DNA of 30,432 nucleotides, taken from NCBI GenBank assembly GCA_946497375.1, contig CAMMKE010000006.1, forward strand, positions 1-30,432. Reading direction: 5' to 3'. Positions 7,279 through 14,688 of this stretch are shown here, piece by piece (the first letter of the stretch is position 1; every line of letters begins with the position of its first letter). The notes under the pieces are model-generated. The model was not told the origin of the DNA. It saw only the letters and a list, made by a program, of their open reading frames with translations, and did not search any database. This DNA is from an uncultured Mycoplasmatota bacterium. Lineage in GTDB: Bacteria; Bacillota_I; Bacilli_A; RF39; UBA660. The translations under genes were made by a program, and so were the position numbers.

Positions 7279-8901
7279 ATGTTACAAGAATTTTATGATA
7301 GAATAAATCTTAAATCTGACTTGTCTTTATTATTAAAAATGATATGTCAAAAATATAATCTTGGTAAATACTTATCTGATGAAATTATTTTAGTTGGATA
7401 TGAAGATTTTAATTTTATATTAACAACTGAAAATGGAAAGTATTGTGTAAAAATATTTAATAAAGAGAGAACTTCTTCAGATGTAAAAATGTATATTGAT
7501 AGGATAGAACTAGCAAATACATTAGATATTAATACTCCAAAGGTATATAAATGTAATAATGATATATTATGTGAGATTAGCTTAGACAATGTTACTTTTA
7601 GATTATGTGTATTTGAATATGTTGATGGTAAAAGTTTTTATGATTTAAATGAAATACCTACTGAAGAAGAGATAAAAAATATTATTTCTCAGATGGTAAA
7701 AATACATGAGGCTAAATTAGAATCAGATTTTATTTATGATAAATGGGCAATAATTAATTTTTCTAAAGAATATGAAGAGAAAGGAAAGTATTTAGATAAT
7801 AAATATAAAGATATTTTTGATAATTTATATCAGAGATTTAACAATGTTAAGTTAGATAAATTACCATCAAGTTTTGTTCATGGAGATATTATTAGCTCAA
7901 ATGTAATGAAAGATAATAATGGTAGGTTATGGATAATTGATTTTGCTGTTTCTAATTATTTACCTAGAATTGTAGATTTAGTGGTAACATCTTGTAATTT
8001 ATGTTTAAATCCTGATAATAAAGATAAAACAATAGAAAGTACAAAGATGATATTAGATGAATATCAAAAATATAATAAATTAACAGATTATGAATTGGAG
8101 TGTTTCCCATTATTTTATGACCTTGCTAATGCAATGGGAATATTACAAGTAAGTTATTTAGCTAGTCTTGGTGAAATGTCAGAAGAGGATGCTTTTTGGC
8201 TAGCTGAAAGTGAGAAAGGTTTAAGTTTTAGTACACCTGATTTTTGGAATAGTATTATTGGTAATAATGGTTATGTTGAAATGTGGGATAATTGGTCTAA
8301 AAAACGTTCTGGTGTTCCTGTTTATGATTTATGGTTAGATGAATACAAAGATATTTTAGAGGATAATAAAAATAGTGAAATATTAGATTTAGGTTGTGGA
8401 GTAGGTGCTGACACTTTATATTTAATAGAAAGAGGATATAATGTTTTGTCTTGTGATTTTTCTAAAGAAACTTTAAGAAGTGTTGAAGATAATATTCCTG
8501 ATAGTAAAACAATGTATTTAAATATGTTAGAGGATTTTCCAATTGATAATGAGGCATATTCTTTAATTATAGCAGATTTATCTTTACAGTATTTTAATAA
8601 TAAAGATACTATACATATAATGAATGAAATAAAAAGAATATTAAAAACTGATGGAATACTGTTAGCACGAGTTGCATCAGTTAATGATTTTAATTTTGGT
8701 GCAGGTATTGGTGTAGAACTAGAGAAAAACTTTTATTTTGAAGGAGATTATACAAAAAGATTTTTTGACTTAGAAGATGTTAATAAATATTTTGGAATAA
8801 TTGGTATGGTTGAAACAGAGGAAACTTCAATGACTAGGGATGAAGAAGAGTATTTAAAACCTAAAGTATTATATAAAGTTAAAGTAAAAAAGAATAATTA
8901 A
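7279..8901 (+). CDS. APH-like phosphotransferase fused to SAM methyltransferase
   Basis: About 540 aa, two enzymes in one chain. Residues about 20-300 are an aminoglycoside-phosphotransferase/choline-kinase fold: N-lobe strand ILTTENGKYCVKIFNKE with the ATP-binding Lys, hinge VFEYVDGKSF, Brenner motif HGDIISSN (H201, D203, N208) and metal ligand IDF (D221). Residues about 325-540 are a class I methyltransferase: DLGCGVGADTLYL (Gly-rich loop near 372) followed by CDFSKETL, then ADLSLQYFN and the IKRILKTDGILLARV strand of this fold. Both active sites look complete. ATG 7279 is chosen because GAAAGG lies 10 bases upstream; the ATG at 7261 has no ribosome site. Substrates are unknown; it could modify an antibiotic or a small metabolite. 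A terminator closes the gene. Confidence 0.8.
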   Translation: MLQEFYDRINLKSDLSLLLKMICQKYNLGKYLSDEIILVGYEDFNFILTTENGKYCVKIFNKERTSSDVKMYIDRIELANTLDINTPKVYKCNNDILCEISLDNVTFRLCVFEYVDGKSFYDLNEIPTEEEIKNIISQMVKIHEAKLESDFIYDKWAIINFSKEYEEKGKYLDNKYKDIFDNLYQRFNNVKLDKLPSSFVHGDIISSNVMKDNNGRLWIIDFAVSNYLPRIVDLVVTSCNLCLNPDNKDKTIESTKMILDEYQKYNKLTDYELECFPLFYDLANAMGILQVSYLASLGEMSEEDAFWLAESEKGLSFSTPDFWNSIIGNNGYVEMWDNWSKKRSGVPVYDLWLDEYKDILEDNKNSEILDLGCGVGADTLYLIERGYNVLSCDFSKETLRSVEDNIPDSKTMYLNMLEDFPIDNEAYSLIIADLSLQYFNNKDTIHIMNEIKRILKTDGILLARVASVNDFNFGAGIGVELEKNFYFEGDYTKRFFDLEDVNKYFGIIGMVETEETSMTRDEEEYLKPKVLYKVKVKKNN

Positions 8902-8908
8902 TATTATG

Positions 8909-8935
8909 AGACAATAAAATTATTTATTGTCTTAT
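8909..8935 (+). terminator. Terminator after the APH-methyltransferase gene
   Basis: AGACAATAAA (8909-8918) pairs perfectly over 10 bp with TTTATTGTCT (8923-8932) around a 4-base loop, followed by a short T-rich tail. Confidence 0.72.
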
Positions 8936-8998
8936 TTTATGTAAAAAGTGAAAAAAATATTTGTTTTTCTTTAATAATATTAATGAAAGGAGGAATTG

Positions 8999-9811
8999 AT
9001 GGTTTTTAATAAAGAAATTACAGGTTATGAGAATGAAGAAGAGTTTGCTAATTATCTTAATGGAAAGCAAGTAGGGAGAGTCTATCCTAATTTTTTAGAA
9101 TTATTAAACAAGTTGTATGGTTATCTTGATTATAAGGACTATATAGAGTGTTGGGTTAATAAGTCTAAAAGGAAAGCAGATATTTATATTAAGATTGATG
9201 GTTATGTTAGAGGTATTAGTATAAAGAAAGGTGTTAAGAACTCTGTTCATGTTGAATCTATTGGTACTTTTGTTTCGTTTTTTAGAGAAATTGGCATTGA
9301 TGAAGATATAATTGAAAAATTCTTGTATTATCAGTATGCTGATGGAACAATAAATGGTACTGGTAAAACACGAATATCTAGTTCTCTTTACCGAGAAAAA
9401 CATCAAAAAGATATTGATGAAATTAATAAAGTTCTTAATGATGAAAAATATATTAATGCTTTTGTAAATCGTTTTGTTTTACAAGGAAATAAGTCCGAAT
9501 ATGAGGTAGATGCTATTATATATGGTGTTGTTGAAGACTTTATCTTTATAACTAAAGAAGAAGTTTATTATATTATGAGAAAACATTTGGAAGATGAAAT
9601 ATCATCATTGCATATATCTTTGTTAACATTACAACCTATGGCACGTAATCTTAATTATAATCCTAAATATGAAGCTTGTAGAAATCAAATTCAAGTAAAA
9701 TGGTATAATATATCTGATAATATTATAGAAGTAATGGCTTTTTATAGGAGTAGAAGATATCTCTCTTCCAAGATGACTACGGGAGATAATAAAAAAGAAC
9801 TTAGTACATAG
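8999..9811 (+). CDS. Unknown protein with nuclease-like core
   Basis: About 270 aa, soluble. Start ATG 8999 lies 5 bases after a perfect AAAGGAGG; the in-frame TTG at 8996 is too close to it. An N-terminal helix with acidic residues (ENEEEFANYL) precedes KRKADIYIKIDGYVRGISIKKG at about residues 55-76: an Asp in a strand, about ten residues, then a Ser-x-Lys-Lys strand. This spacing resembles the D...(E/Q/S)xK core of PD-(D/E)XK nucleases, so a restriction-like fold is possible but unproven. The C-terminal half is mixed helix and strand with EYEVDAIIYGVVEDFIFITKEE. No neighbouring methyltransferase or specificity gene supports a restriction system. Terminator follows; the mobile element begins just downstream. 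Confidence 0.55.
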   Translation: MVFNKEITGYENEEEFANYLNGKQVGRVYPNFLELLNKLYGYLDYKDYIECWVNKSKRKADIYIKIDGYVRGISIKKGVKNSVHVESIGTFVSFFREIGIDEDIIEKFLYYQYADGTINGTGKTRISSSLYREKHQKDIDEINKVLNDEKYINAFVNRFVLQGNKSEYEVDAIIYGVVEDFIFITKEEVYYIMRKHLEDEISSLHISLLTLQPMARNLNYNPKYEACRNQIQVKWYNISDNIIEVMAFYRSRRYLSSKMTTGDNKKELST

Positions 9812-9825
9812 CTAAGCTCTTTTTA
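9796..9825 (+). terminator. Terminator after the 270-aa gene
   Basis: AGAACTTAG (9796-9804) pairs with CTAAGCTCT (9812-9820) with one mismatch, then TTTTT. The left arm is inside the coding end. Confidence 0.6.
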
Positions 9826-9874
9826 GTTATCAATTGGAGCGATAACAAAGGTTATTTGAAACTCATAAAGTAAA

Positions 9875-9889
9875 AGTTGATAAACAACT
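9875..9889 (-). terminator. Weak terminator-like hairpin after the RT gene
   Basis: AGTTG/CAACT around a 5-base loop; read on the minus strand it is followed by TTTT. It lies 17 bases after the RT stop. Short stem, so low confidence. Confidence 0.4.
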
Positions 9890-9905
9890 AATCATTAATA
9901 ATATT

Positions 9906-10856
9906 TTAACATATTTTTTTGTTTTTAAAACATTTATTTTTTATTTTATACTGCAAATCATTATATTTATTTCTATCAAATAAATGTGCACTATTTATTA
10001 GTCCTAAAATACTATTAATTTCTTTTTGAGTATAATTTTCTTGCTTTAGTAATTTTGCAATTTTGTATTTTGTTTTGTTTGGAATAAAAAATTCATGATT
10101 TTTTATTATACAGCCAGTTATTTTTTTAAAATCATTTGTAATATAAGATTTAGTTTTATCTAAATTTACTATTTGACCGTACTTAGTAATTATTTTCTCC
10201 GCTTTATTAATTAATGATTTAGATATTTTGTACTTACTAGAAAAAATTATATCATCAACATAAAACGACACTATACAATTATATTTTTTTGCTAATAAAT
10301 CTAATTCATTAAACATATCTATATTTGTTAAATATGATAAAATGCTACTTATTGGGGAACCAGATGGTAAATGATTAGTATGTTTAATTCCTTTTTCATC
10401 AATAAATGATTTAATCTCATCGGTCATCATATTAGTAATATCTACACTTGATAAATCCGTTAATATTGAAGCAATATCATTATTCATTTTCATTTTATCT
10501 TTATAAAATTTATATATTTTTTCGCGATTTGTATTTGGAAAAAATTTGCTTAAATCCATTTTTATAAAGTAATTTGAATTAATATGAAAATATGCATTAT
10601 CAATATATGATCTTCCTTTTATCCCTGAAAAAACATTTTTTGGAAAAGTTAAATAATCAAGTTCCTTTTTTATCCTTTTTTGTATGATTTTTAATTCATT
10701 TTTAGGAGCTTCTATCAATCTACTTTTTGGCTTTTTTTCAATATAAGGTTTATATTGAAAATTATAATTATTAGTATTGTGAACTTTTGTTTTTATAATA
10801 TTATTTAAATCTCTTTTTCTTGACAACTTATATAAAGAACATTGACTAAAATTCAT
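9906..10856 (-). CDS. Retron-type reverse transcriptase
   Basis: 316 aa, no maturase, endonuclease or other added domain, the normal size of a retron RT. Motifs in order: SRLIEAPKNELKIIQKRI (45-62, motif 1 region); GRSYIDNAYFH (81-91), which carries the retron-specific NAxxH motif at 87-91; catalytic Asp in FIKMDLSKFFP (D101); LPSGSPISSILSYL (163-176, motif 4); catalytic FYVDDIIFS (198-206, YVDD); KTKSYITNDFKKITGCIIKN with ITG at 246-248 in place of the retron VTG. Group II intron and diversity-generating RTs differ at motif 4 and in domain content. Retron RTs copy part of an adjacent RNA into branched DNA and guard a toxic effector against phage. ATG follows GAGGTG by 8 bases. Upstream lie a 24-bp hairpin and a 68-aa gene on the same strand. 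Confidence 0.88.
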   Translation of the reverse strand: MNFSQCSLYKLSRKRDLNNIIKTKVHNTNNYNFQYKPYIEKKPKSRLIEAPKNELKIIQKRIKKELDYLTFPKNVFSGIKGRSYIDNAYFHINSNYFIKMDLSKFFPNTNREKIYKFYKDKMKMNNDIASILTDLSSVDITNMMTDEIKSFIDEKGIKHTNHLPSGSPISSILSYLTNIDMFNELDLLAKKYNCIVSFYVDDIIFSSKYKISKSLINKAEKIITKYGQIVNLDKTKSYITNDFKKITGCIIKNHEFFIPNKTKYKIAKLLKQENYTQKEINSILGLINSAHLFDRNKYNDLQYKIKNKCFKNKKIC

Positions 10857-10877
10857 TAATAATTCACCTCACAAAAA

Positions 10878-10931
10878 AACAATTACTTTTGTAAATTTAT
10901 TCATGATAATAAACTTACAAAAATAATTGTT
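10878..10931 (-). other. 24-bp RNA hairpin between the 68-aa gene and the RT gene
   Basis: Arms 10878-10901 and 10908-10931 enclose the 6-base loop ATCATG (minus strand). On the plus strand 22 of 24 positions match; the other two become G-U pairs in RNA of the minus strand, giving a fully paired 24-bp stem there and two A-C clashes in plus-strand RNA. The 3' arm is followed by a T run. It starts two bases after the stop of the 68-aa gene and ends 21 bases before the RT start. It could be an msd-type retron hairpin, a terminator/attenuator, or an RNA-processing site. Confidence 0.75.
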
Positions 10932-10933
10932 AA

Positions 10934-11140
10934 TTATCTAGTGTGTTTTTTTGCAATAACTTTAGTTATTTGTTTAATTGTTTGGTACCCAGCACAAACA
11001 AATACTAAAGTTTTAAAGTTAATATGAAACTCACCATTACAAGTAAAACTAACGCTAAAATTAAATGTCAGTCCTAAAGATAGAATAACCAACAATTCGT
11101 TTTTATGTTTTTCAACGAATTTAATCATATTGGATACCAT
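10934..11140 (-). CDS. 68-aa hydrophobic basic protein, candidate retron effector
   Basis: Start ATG 11140 is chosen because AAAGGAGG lies seven bases upstream; the longer frame from 11209 begins inside the structured leader without a ribosome site. The chain begins with a basic amphipathic stretch (MIKFVEKHKNE), has a hydrophobic segment LLVILSLGLTFNFSVSF (about 16-32), a short polar turn with CNGE, a second hydrophobic segment FKTLVFVCAGYQTI (about 42-55) and a basic tail KVIAKKHTR. One or two membrane passes are plausible. I recognise no family. Position directly before a retron-type RT in the same direction suggests a partner; some known retrons (for example Ec48) use a small two-helix membrane protein as toxic effector. 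That role here is inference. Confidence 0.65.
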   Translation of the reverse strand: MVSNMIKFVEKHKNELLVILSLGLTFNFSVSFTCNGEFHINFKTLVFVCAGYQTIKQITKVIAKKHTR

Positions 11141-11482
11141 AAGTATACCTCCTTTCATAATTATTAGCACATCAACTTTATTCGCGACTAAAGTTTCAGT
11201 GTGCCCCATATCTTATAATTATCGGAGATATTGTGCTAGACACTTAATATAATAATTAACAATTTCCTGCCCCATATTATATTATGATATAGGGCGATAT
11301 TTCTTTTATGACCGATTAAATACATACTTCCTTATTACATCAATAATATTAATGTTTGTTGAGAGAGTATGTTAATTATCTCATGCCATTTTAAAAGAAA
11401 GCGAAGATTATATCTTCTCGTCAATTTCTTGACCATGGTTGGGGCTTTGGACTGATTAGATCCTTGAGCACCTTTAGAACTA
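11141..11482 (-). ncRNA. Highly structured ~340-nt leader, candidate retron ncRNA or regulatory RNA
   Basis: From the inferred start of transcription (about 11482) to the 68-aa gene there is no convincing frame but many helices on the minus strand. They include: GGTGCT...AGCCCC enclosing GGAT/GTCC (about 11435-11466); GAAGAT-ATA-ATCTTC (11403-11417); ACATACT/AGTATGT (about 11323-11373); GCCCTATAT with ATATGGGGC (11287-11295 with 11269-11277); AATATC-TCC-GATATT (about 11217-11231); AACTTTA/TAAAGTT (about 11177-11198); and an enclosing TAGCACA/TGTGCTA (11232-11238 with 11166-11172) that ends shortly before the ribosome site. A TAGC occurs at the start of the last domain; retron msr RNAs carry a branch G in an AGC context. 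Boundaries and identity are unproven. Confidence 0.5.
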
Positions 11483-11488
11483 GTTAAT

Positions 11489-11518
11489 ATTATACATTAA
11501 TAATCTTAATTTGTACAA
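11489..11518 (-). promoter_or_regulatory. Promoter for the leader/68-aa/RT unit, TTGTAC-18-TATAAT
   Basis: On the minus strand TTGTAC (11513-11518) and a perfect TATAAT (11489-11494) are 18 bases apart. It fires away from the HD gene and is the only good promoter seen for the RT unit. Confidence 0.7.
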
Positions 11519-11575
11519 TACTTATTCATAATTATTAACAAATTTATAATTTGTTACAAAATATATTAAAATTTA

Positions 11576-11584
11576 TGTTATAAT
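11576..11584 (+). promoter_or_regulatory. Extended -10 promoter for the HD-domain gene
   Basis: TG at 11576-11577, one base, then TATAAT at 11579-11584. The start codon follows 35 bases later after an unusual G-run ribosome site, GGGGGGA. The -35 region is poor (TTACAA about 19 bases upstream). Back-to-back with the RT-unit promoter about 60 bases away. Confidence 0.55.
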
Positions 11585-11619
11585 ATTACTCAGATATCGA
11601 TCTTTTTTGGGGGGATAAA

Positions 11620-13212
11620 ATGGAAAAATTAGATGAAATAAGAAAATCATTAGATTTTTATGTTAAATCAAATGAATTAAAAAATAAGATTATCGATGAG
11701 TCAAATAATTATAGTGTAGCTGATCATTTATTTGGTAGTATGATATTAGCAACCGCTATTGATTCAGAATTTAAAGAAACAAATAATTTATCAAAAATAT
11801 ATAGGATGTTGTTTCTTGCTGAATTTAGTAATTTATATCCTAATTACGATTTTGAAAATTTAAAATTAGGAAAACAATATGTTTGCGAAATAGTAGAAGC
11901 AAGAGATATGAATATTGAAGATGGTAAATTAGTATTTAAGTATAAAATGTTAGACTTTTTATTAACTAAATTAATTAAAAATAAAGAAAATAATATTTCA
12001 CCATCAGAATTAGTCAAAGAAGGAAGTATAATTATATCTTCTCTATGTAGTAAACACCCTTCTGAATGTGAAGAAATCTTTAAATTTTATTATCTTAACT
12101 TTAGATTAAAAAATAAAGTAAGAACTGGTTGGGATAGTAAACATTGGAATGTTAAGTCTAACAGAATTGAAACAATATCTGAACATATAATCGGAACTTT
12201 AAGTTTGGCAATGGTATTAAATTCTGAATTTGAATATAATTTAGATATTGATAAAGTATTAAAAATGCTAACTATACATGAAACTGGTGAAACATTAATT
12301 GGGGATATTACACCATTTGATGGAATTACACCTGAGAAGAAAAAAGAAATTGAACATCAAGCTATGATAGATGCTTTAGGCAATTTAAAAGAAAAAGATA
12401 GTCTATTAACTTTATTATATGAATTCGATGAGCAAGAAACACCAGAAGCTAAATGTTCACATTATTGTGATAAAATTGAAGCCGACTTACAGGCAAAGAT
12501 TTATCAAGATAAAGGAATGCATCACTCATTAGATGATCAAAAAAATAATGTTGTTTTTAATAGTTCAAAAGTTCAACAAATGGTAAAAGATGGGGCAAAA
12601 GATGCATTTGATATATGGTATGAATGGGATAAAACTATATATATTGGTGATAATAAATTCCCAGAATTTATAAATATGTTAAAAATTGCTAGAGCCAATG
12701 ATTTGCTACATTTAGATAAAGTAGTAAGAGAACGAATAAATCTTACAGGTGAAGAACATTACTTTTTATCACAAGAATTAACTGATACTATTCAAGAATT
12801 ATATAAAGATGATAATATAGATTCTATTTATTTGACAAGTTATCAAGATTCAAAACATAGTAAAGGAACATTAAATATAGTAGTTTTATTAGAATCAAGG
12901 GTAGATTATTATACTTATGACCAATTAATGGAAAAATTAAATTCAAAAATAGCTATGGATAATAAAACAGGTGTTAATGTCGCGTTTGACTGTGATTATG
13001 AAAATAGATATTCAATAACTGCTTTGAATCCTAGTGAAGTACATAGGGTTGAAGAACTTGTTGAATCTACAATTTTATTTGATAAAACAGGAAGATTGAG
13101 TAAAGTAAAAAAAGTAATGAAGAAATATGGTCATTTATATGGTTTCTATTTAGTAGATTATGTTCCGCCTGTTGATGAAACAATTTCTCGTAAATTAGCT
13201 AAAATAAAATAA
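11620..13212 (+). CDS. HD-domain phosphohydrolase (YfbR-like) with degenerate nucleotidyltransferase-like tail
   Basis: 530 aa. Residues about 150-335 are an HD_3/YfbR-type domain: SEH (H189), TIHETGETLIGDITPF (H220, Glu in place of the usual Asp at 221, E224, D229), KKKEIEHQAM and the closing KIEADLQAK with D284. YfbR enzymes dephosphorylate deoxynucleoside monophosphates. Residues 1-140 contain a weaker helical copy (SVADHLFGSMILATAIDSE) lacking the metal ligands. Residues about 395-485 resemble the first strands of a nucleotidyltransferase (SIYLTSYQDSKHSKGTLNIVVLLE), but the G-S and D-x-D residues are absent, so that part is probably inactive. The gene is divergent from the retron-type RT on the same element; a dNTP-depleting defence role is conceivable but only inferred. 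Confidence 0.75.
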   Translation: MEKLDEIRKSLDFYVKSNELKNKIIDESNNYSVADHLFGSMILATAIDSEFKETNNLSKIYRMLFLAEFSNLYPNYDFENLKLGKQYVCEIVEARDMNIEDGKLVFKYKMLDFLLTKLIKNKENNISPSELVKEGSIIISSLCSKHPSECEEIFKFYYLNFRLKNKVRTGWDSKHWNVKSNRIETISEHIIGTLSLAMVLNSEFEYNLDIDKVLKMLTIHETGETLIGDITPFDGITPEKKKEIEHQAMIDALGNLKEKDSLLTLLYEFDEQETPEAKCSHYCDKIEADLQAKIYQDKGMHHSLDDQKNNVVFNSSKVQQMVKDGAKDAFDIWYEWDKTIYIGDNKFPEFINMLKIARANDLLHLDKVVRERINLTGEEHYFLSQELTDTIQELYKDDNIDSIYLTSYQDSKHSKGTLNIVVLLESRVDYYTYDQLMEKLNSKIAMDNKTGVNVAFDCDYENRYSITALNPSEVHRVEELVESTILFDKTGRLSKVKKVMKKYGHLYGFYLVDYVPPVDETISRKLAKIK

Positions 13213-13250
13213 AGATGACAATAAGTTTTATCTTTCAAAGTCATCTTTTT
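13211..13250. terminator. Bidirectional terminator between HD gene and mob gene
   Basis: AAAGATGAC (13211-13219) pairs perfectly with GTCATCTTT (13240-13248), with T runs on both strands. The stop of the relaxase gene (13228-13230) is in the loop, so the two convergent genes share it. Confidence 0.8.
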
Positions 13251-14574
13251 CTTTGATTAAATTTAAATCTTCAATATCATTGTCATCAATAATATTATCT
13301 GCATACATATCGTTAACTACATCAATATATTTATCGTCTTTATCATACCAATTATGTAATTTACTATATAAGAATGACTTTAGTTTATCAAATTTATCTT
13401 TCCAATAATTAAGAGTACTTTTTATATCAGTAATAATAGAATTTAATCTAGATATTTCTTTATCTTTTTGTTTAATGATATTATTTAAAGATTCAACTCT
13501 TAAATTAAGTGCTTTATTATTTTCAGTAAGAGTTTTAATCTTATTATTCTTATCATTTAATTGTTCATTAGCATTAATCAAAGTATTAGATAGAGTTTGT
13601 ATTTTATCATATTCCTTATTTGTACTATCAACTTGATTGATAAAGTCGATAAAAGATTCTTTATCTTCTTTTGATAAAATATAATTATCTTTATTAAGTT
13701 TAGATATTTTTAATTTATCAATTGTATCTTTTATTTCTTTAGAATTTTGTTTTAATTCTAAAGATTTTTTATTTGCTTGTTTTAAGTTTTCGTTATTCTT
13801 TTCAATTTGTTTTTTCATTTGAATATAATTATCCATATCAGATATATGAATGTCTTTATTTCTACCTTTTTGTTTTTGCTTTAGTGAATGATCTAAATTA
13901 TATTCTTGATTAAATTCTTCAATACATAATGTTCTCATTTTATCTTGTAATGTTTTTAAAGATTCTTTTGTAAATACATCAGATTTACCGACTTGTTTTT
14001 CCATACCATTTTTATTTTTGTATTTAATTGGAACTCCAACAATATGCATATGTGGACTAGTTTCATCATAATGAATAATTGCACTAGCTACTTTAAAATT
14101 TGGAACAAGTAATTCTAAATCGTGGGCTTGTTTTGCATAAACATTTGTCATTTTCTTTTTAAAAGTCTCATCTTTAGTATCCCAATATTCTTTATCTCCA
14201 AGTTCAATAATAATTTCACAAGCAAGATCTTTCTTTTCATTGTTAGATATATTTTCAAAGTAATTATCTATCATACGACTTGGTCTAGTTTGTTTAGAGT
14301 TATATTCAAGTCTTGCTTCTTCAAATTCATTTAAATATAATTTTTTAACATCTTCAAAAGGAGAAGAAGTGCCTCTAACAATTTCTATTAGTTCTTGTTC
14401 GTTATCATATTTTCTATAATTATGTTTATCTACTTTAGATAATTGTCTTGCATTTTGAATAGCATTATTACTTAAAGAAGTATTACCACTAACATTATTT
14501 TTACCATTTTTTCTTGATATATTTTTTCTATTTTTATCACTACCTAAATGCAATGAATAAGCAAGTTCTTCCAT
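13228..14574 (-). CDS. MobV-family relaxase (Pre/Mob)
   Basis: About 448 aa. The N-terminal domain (about 1-230) carries the MobV nuclease motifs: a conserved N-R block near the start (NNAIQNARQLSKVDKHNYRKYD), the helix KQAHDLELLVPNFKVASAI, and HYDETSPHMHIVGVPI, the HxDE...HxH metal/nicking site. The protein would nick oriT and stay on the 5' end of the transferred strand. Residues about 230-410 are a long coiled coil rich in Lys, Asn and Leu, common in Mob proteins; the end is acidic. Start ATG 14574 follows AAGGATGG; the longer frame to 14613 has no ribosome site. Together with the recombinase it defines a Tn4451-like mobilizable element. Confidence 0.88.
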   Translation of the reverse strand: MEELAYSLHLGSDKNRKNISRKNGKNNVSGNTSLSNNAIQNARQLSKVDKHNYRKYDNEQELIEIVRGTSSPFEDVKKLYLNEFEEARLEYNSKQTRPSRMIDNYFENISNNEKKDLACEIIIELGDKEYWDTKDETFKKKMTNVYAKQAHDLELLVPNFKVASAIIHYDETSPHMHIVGVPIKYKNKNGMEKQVGKSDVFTKESLKTLQDKMRTLCIEEFNQEYNLDHSLKQKQKGRNKDIHISDMDNYIQMKKQIEKNNENLKQANKKSLELKQNSKEIKDTIDKLKISKLNKDNYILSKEDKESFIDFINQVDSTNKEYDKIQTLSNTLINANEQLNDKNNKIKTLTENNKALNLRVESLNNIIKQKDKEISRLNSIITDIKSTLNYWKDKFDKLKSFLYSKLHNWYDKDDKYIDVVNDMYADNIIDDNDIEDLNLIKEKDDFER

Positions 14575-14614
14575 ATAAATCACCATCCTTTTGATAGTAG
14601 TATATTTTGACATC

Positions 14615-14688
14615 CAAAATTTCTAACCCCCTAGGAATTTTGTACGTACCATACAAAATATCCAGTGGGCTAAGGTTTAACACCTTAG
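14615..14688. other. Candidate oriT with nested inverted repeats
   Basis: Upstream of the relaxase gene: CAAAATTTC/GGAATTTTG (14615-14623 with 14634-14642, one mismatch), ATTTTGTA/TACAAAAT (14637-14644 with 14652-14659) and CTAAGGT/ACCTTAG (14670-14676 with 14682-14688). The first two share bases 14637-14642 and so are mutually exclusive. Position just before a MobV gene fits an oriT; the nick site is not identified. The rest of 14575-14816 also holds TTGAAC-TAA-GTTCAA (near 14783) and the dyad CGTGCCACG at the end of the recombinase gene. Confidence 0.45.

Noticed and set aside
7347..7589. Minus-strand frame inside the APH-methyltransferase gene.
   Set aside because: Low-complexity shadow of a well-supported gene, no ribosome site or family pattern.
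9825..9846. GTTATC/GATAAC dyad as the left att site of the element.
   Set aside because: Short 6-bp dyad with no matching sequence found at the right side; kept only as a region where the end may lie.
10934..11209. A longer 91-codon reading of the 68-aa gene starting at 11209.
   Set aside because: No ribosome site there; the extension runs through stable hairpins, while a perfect AAAGGAGG precedes the ATG at 11140.
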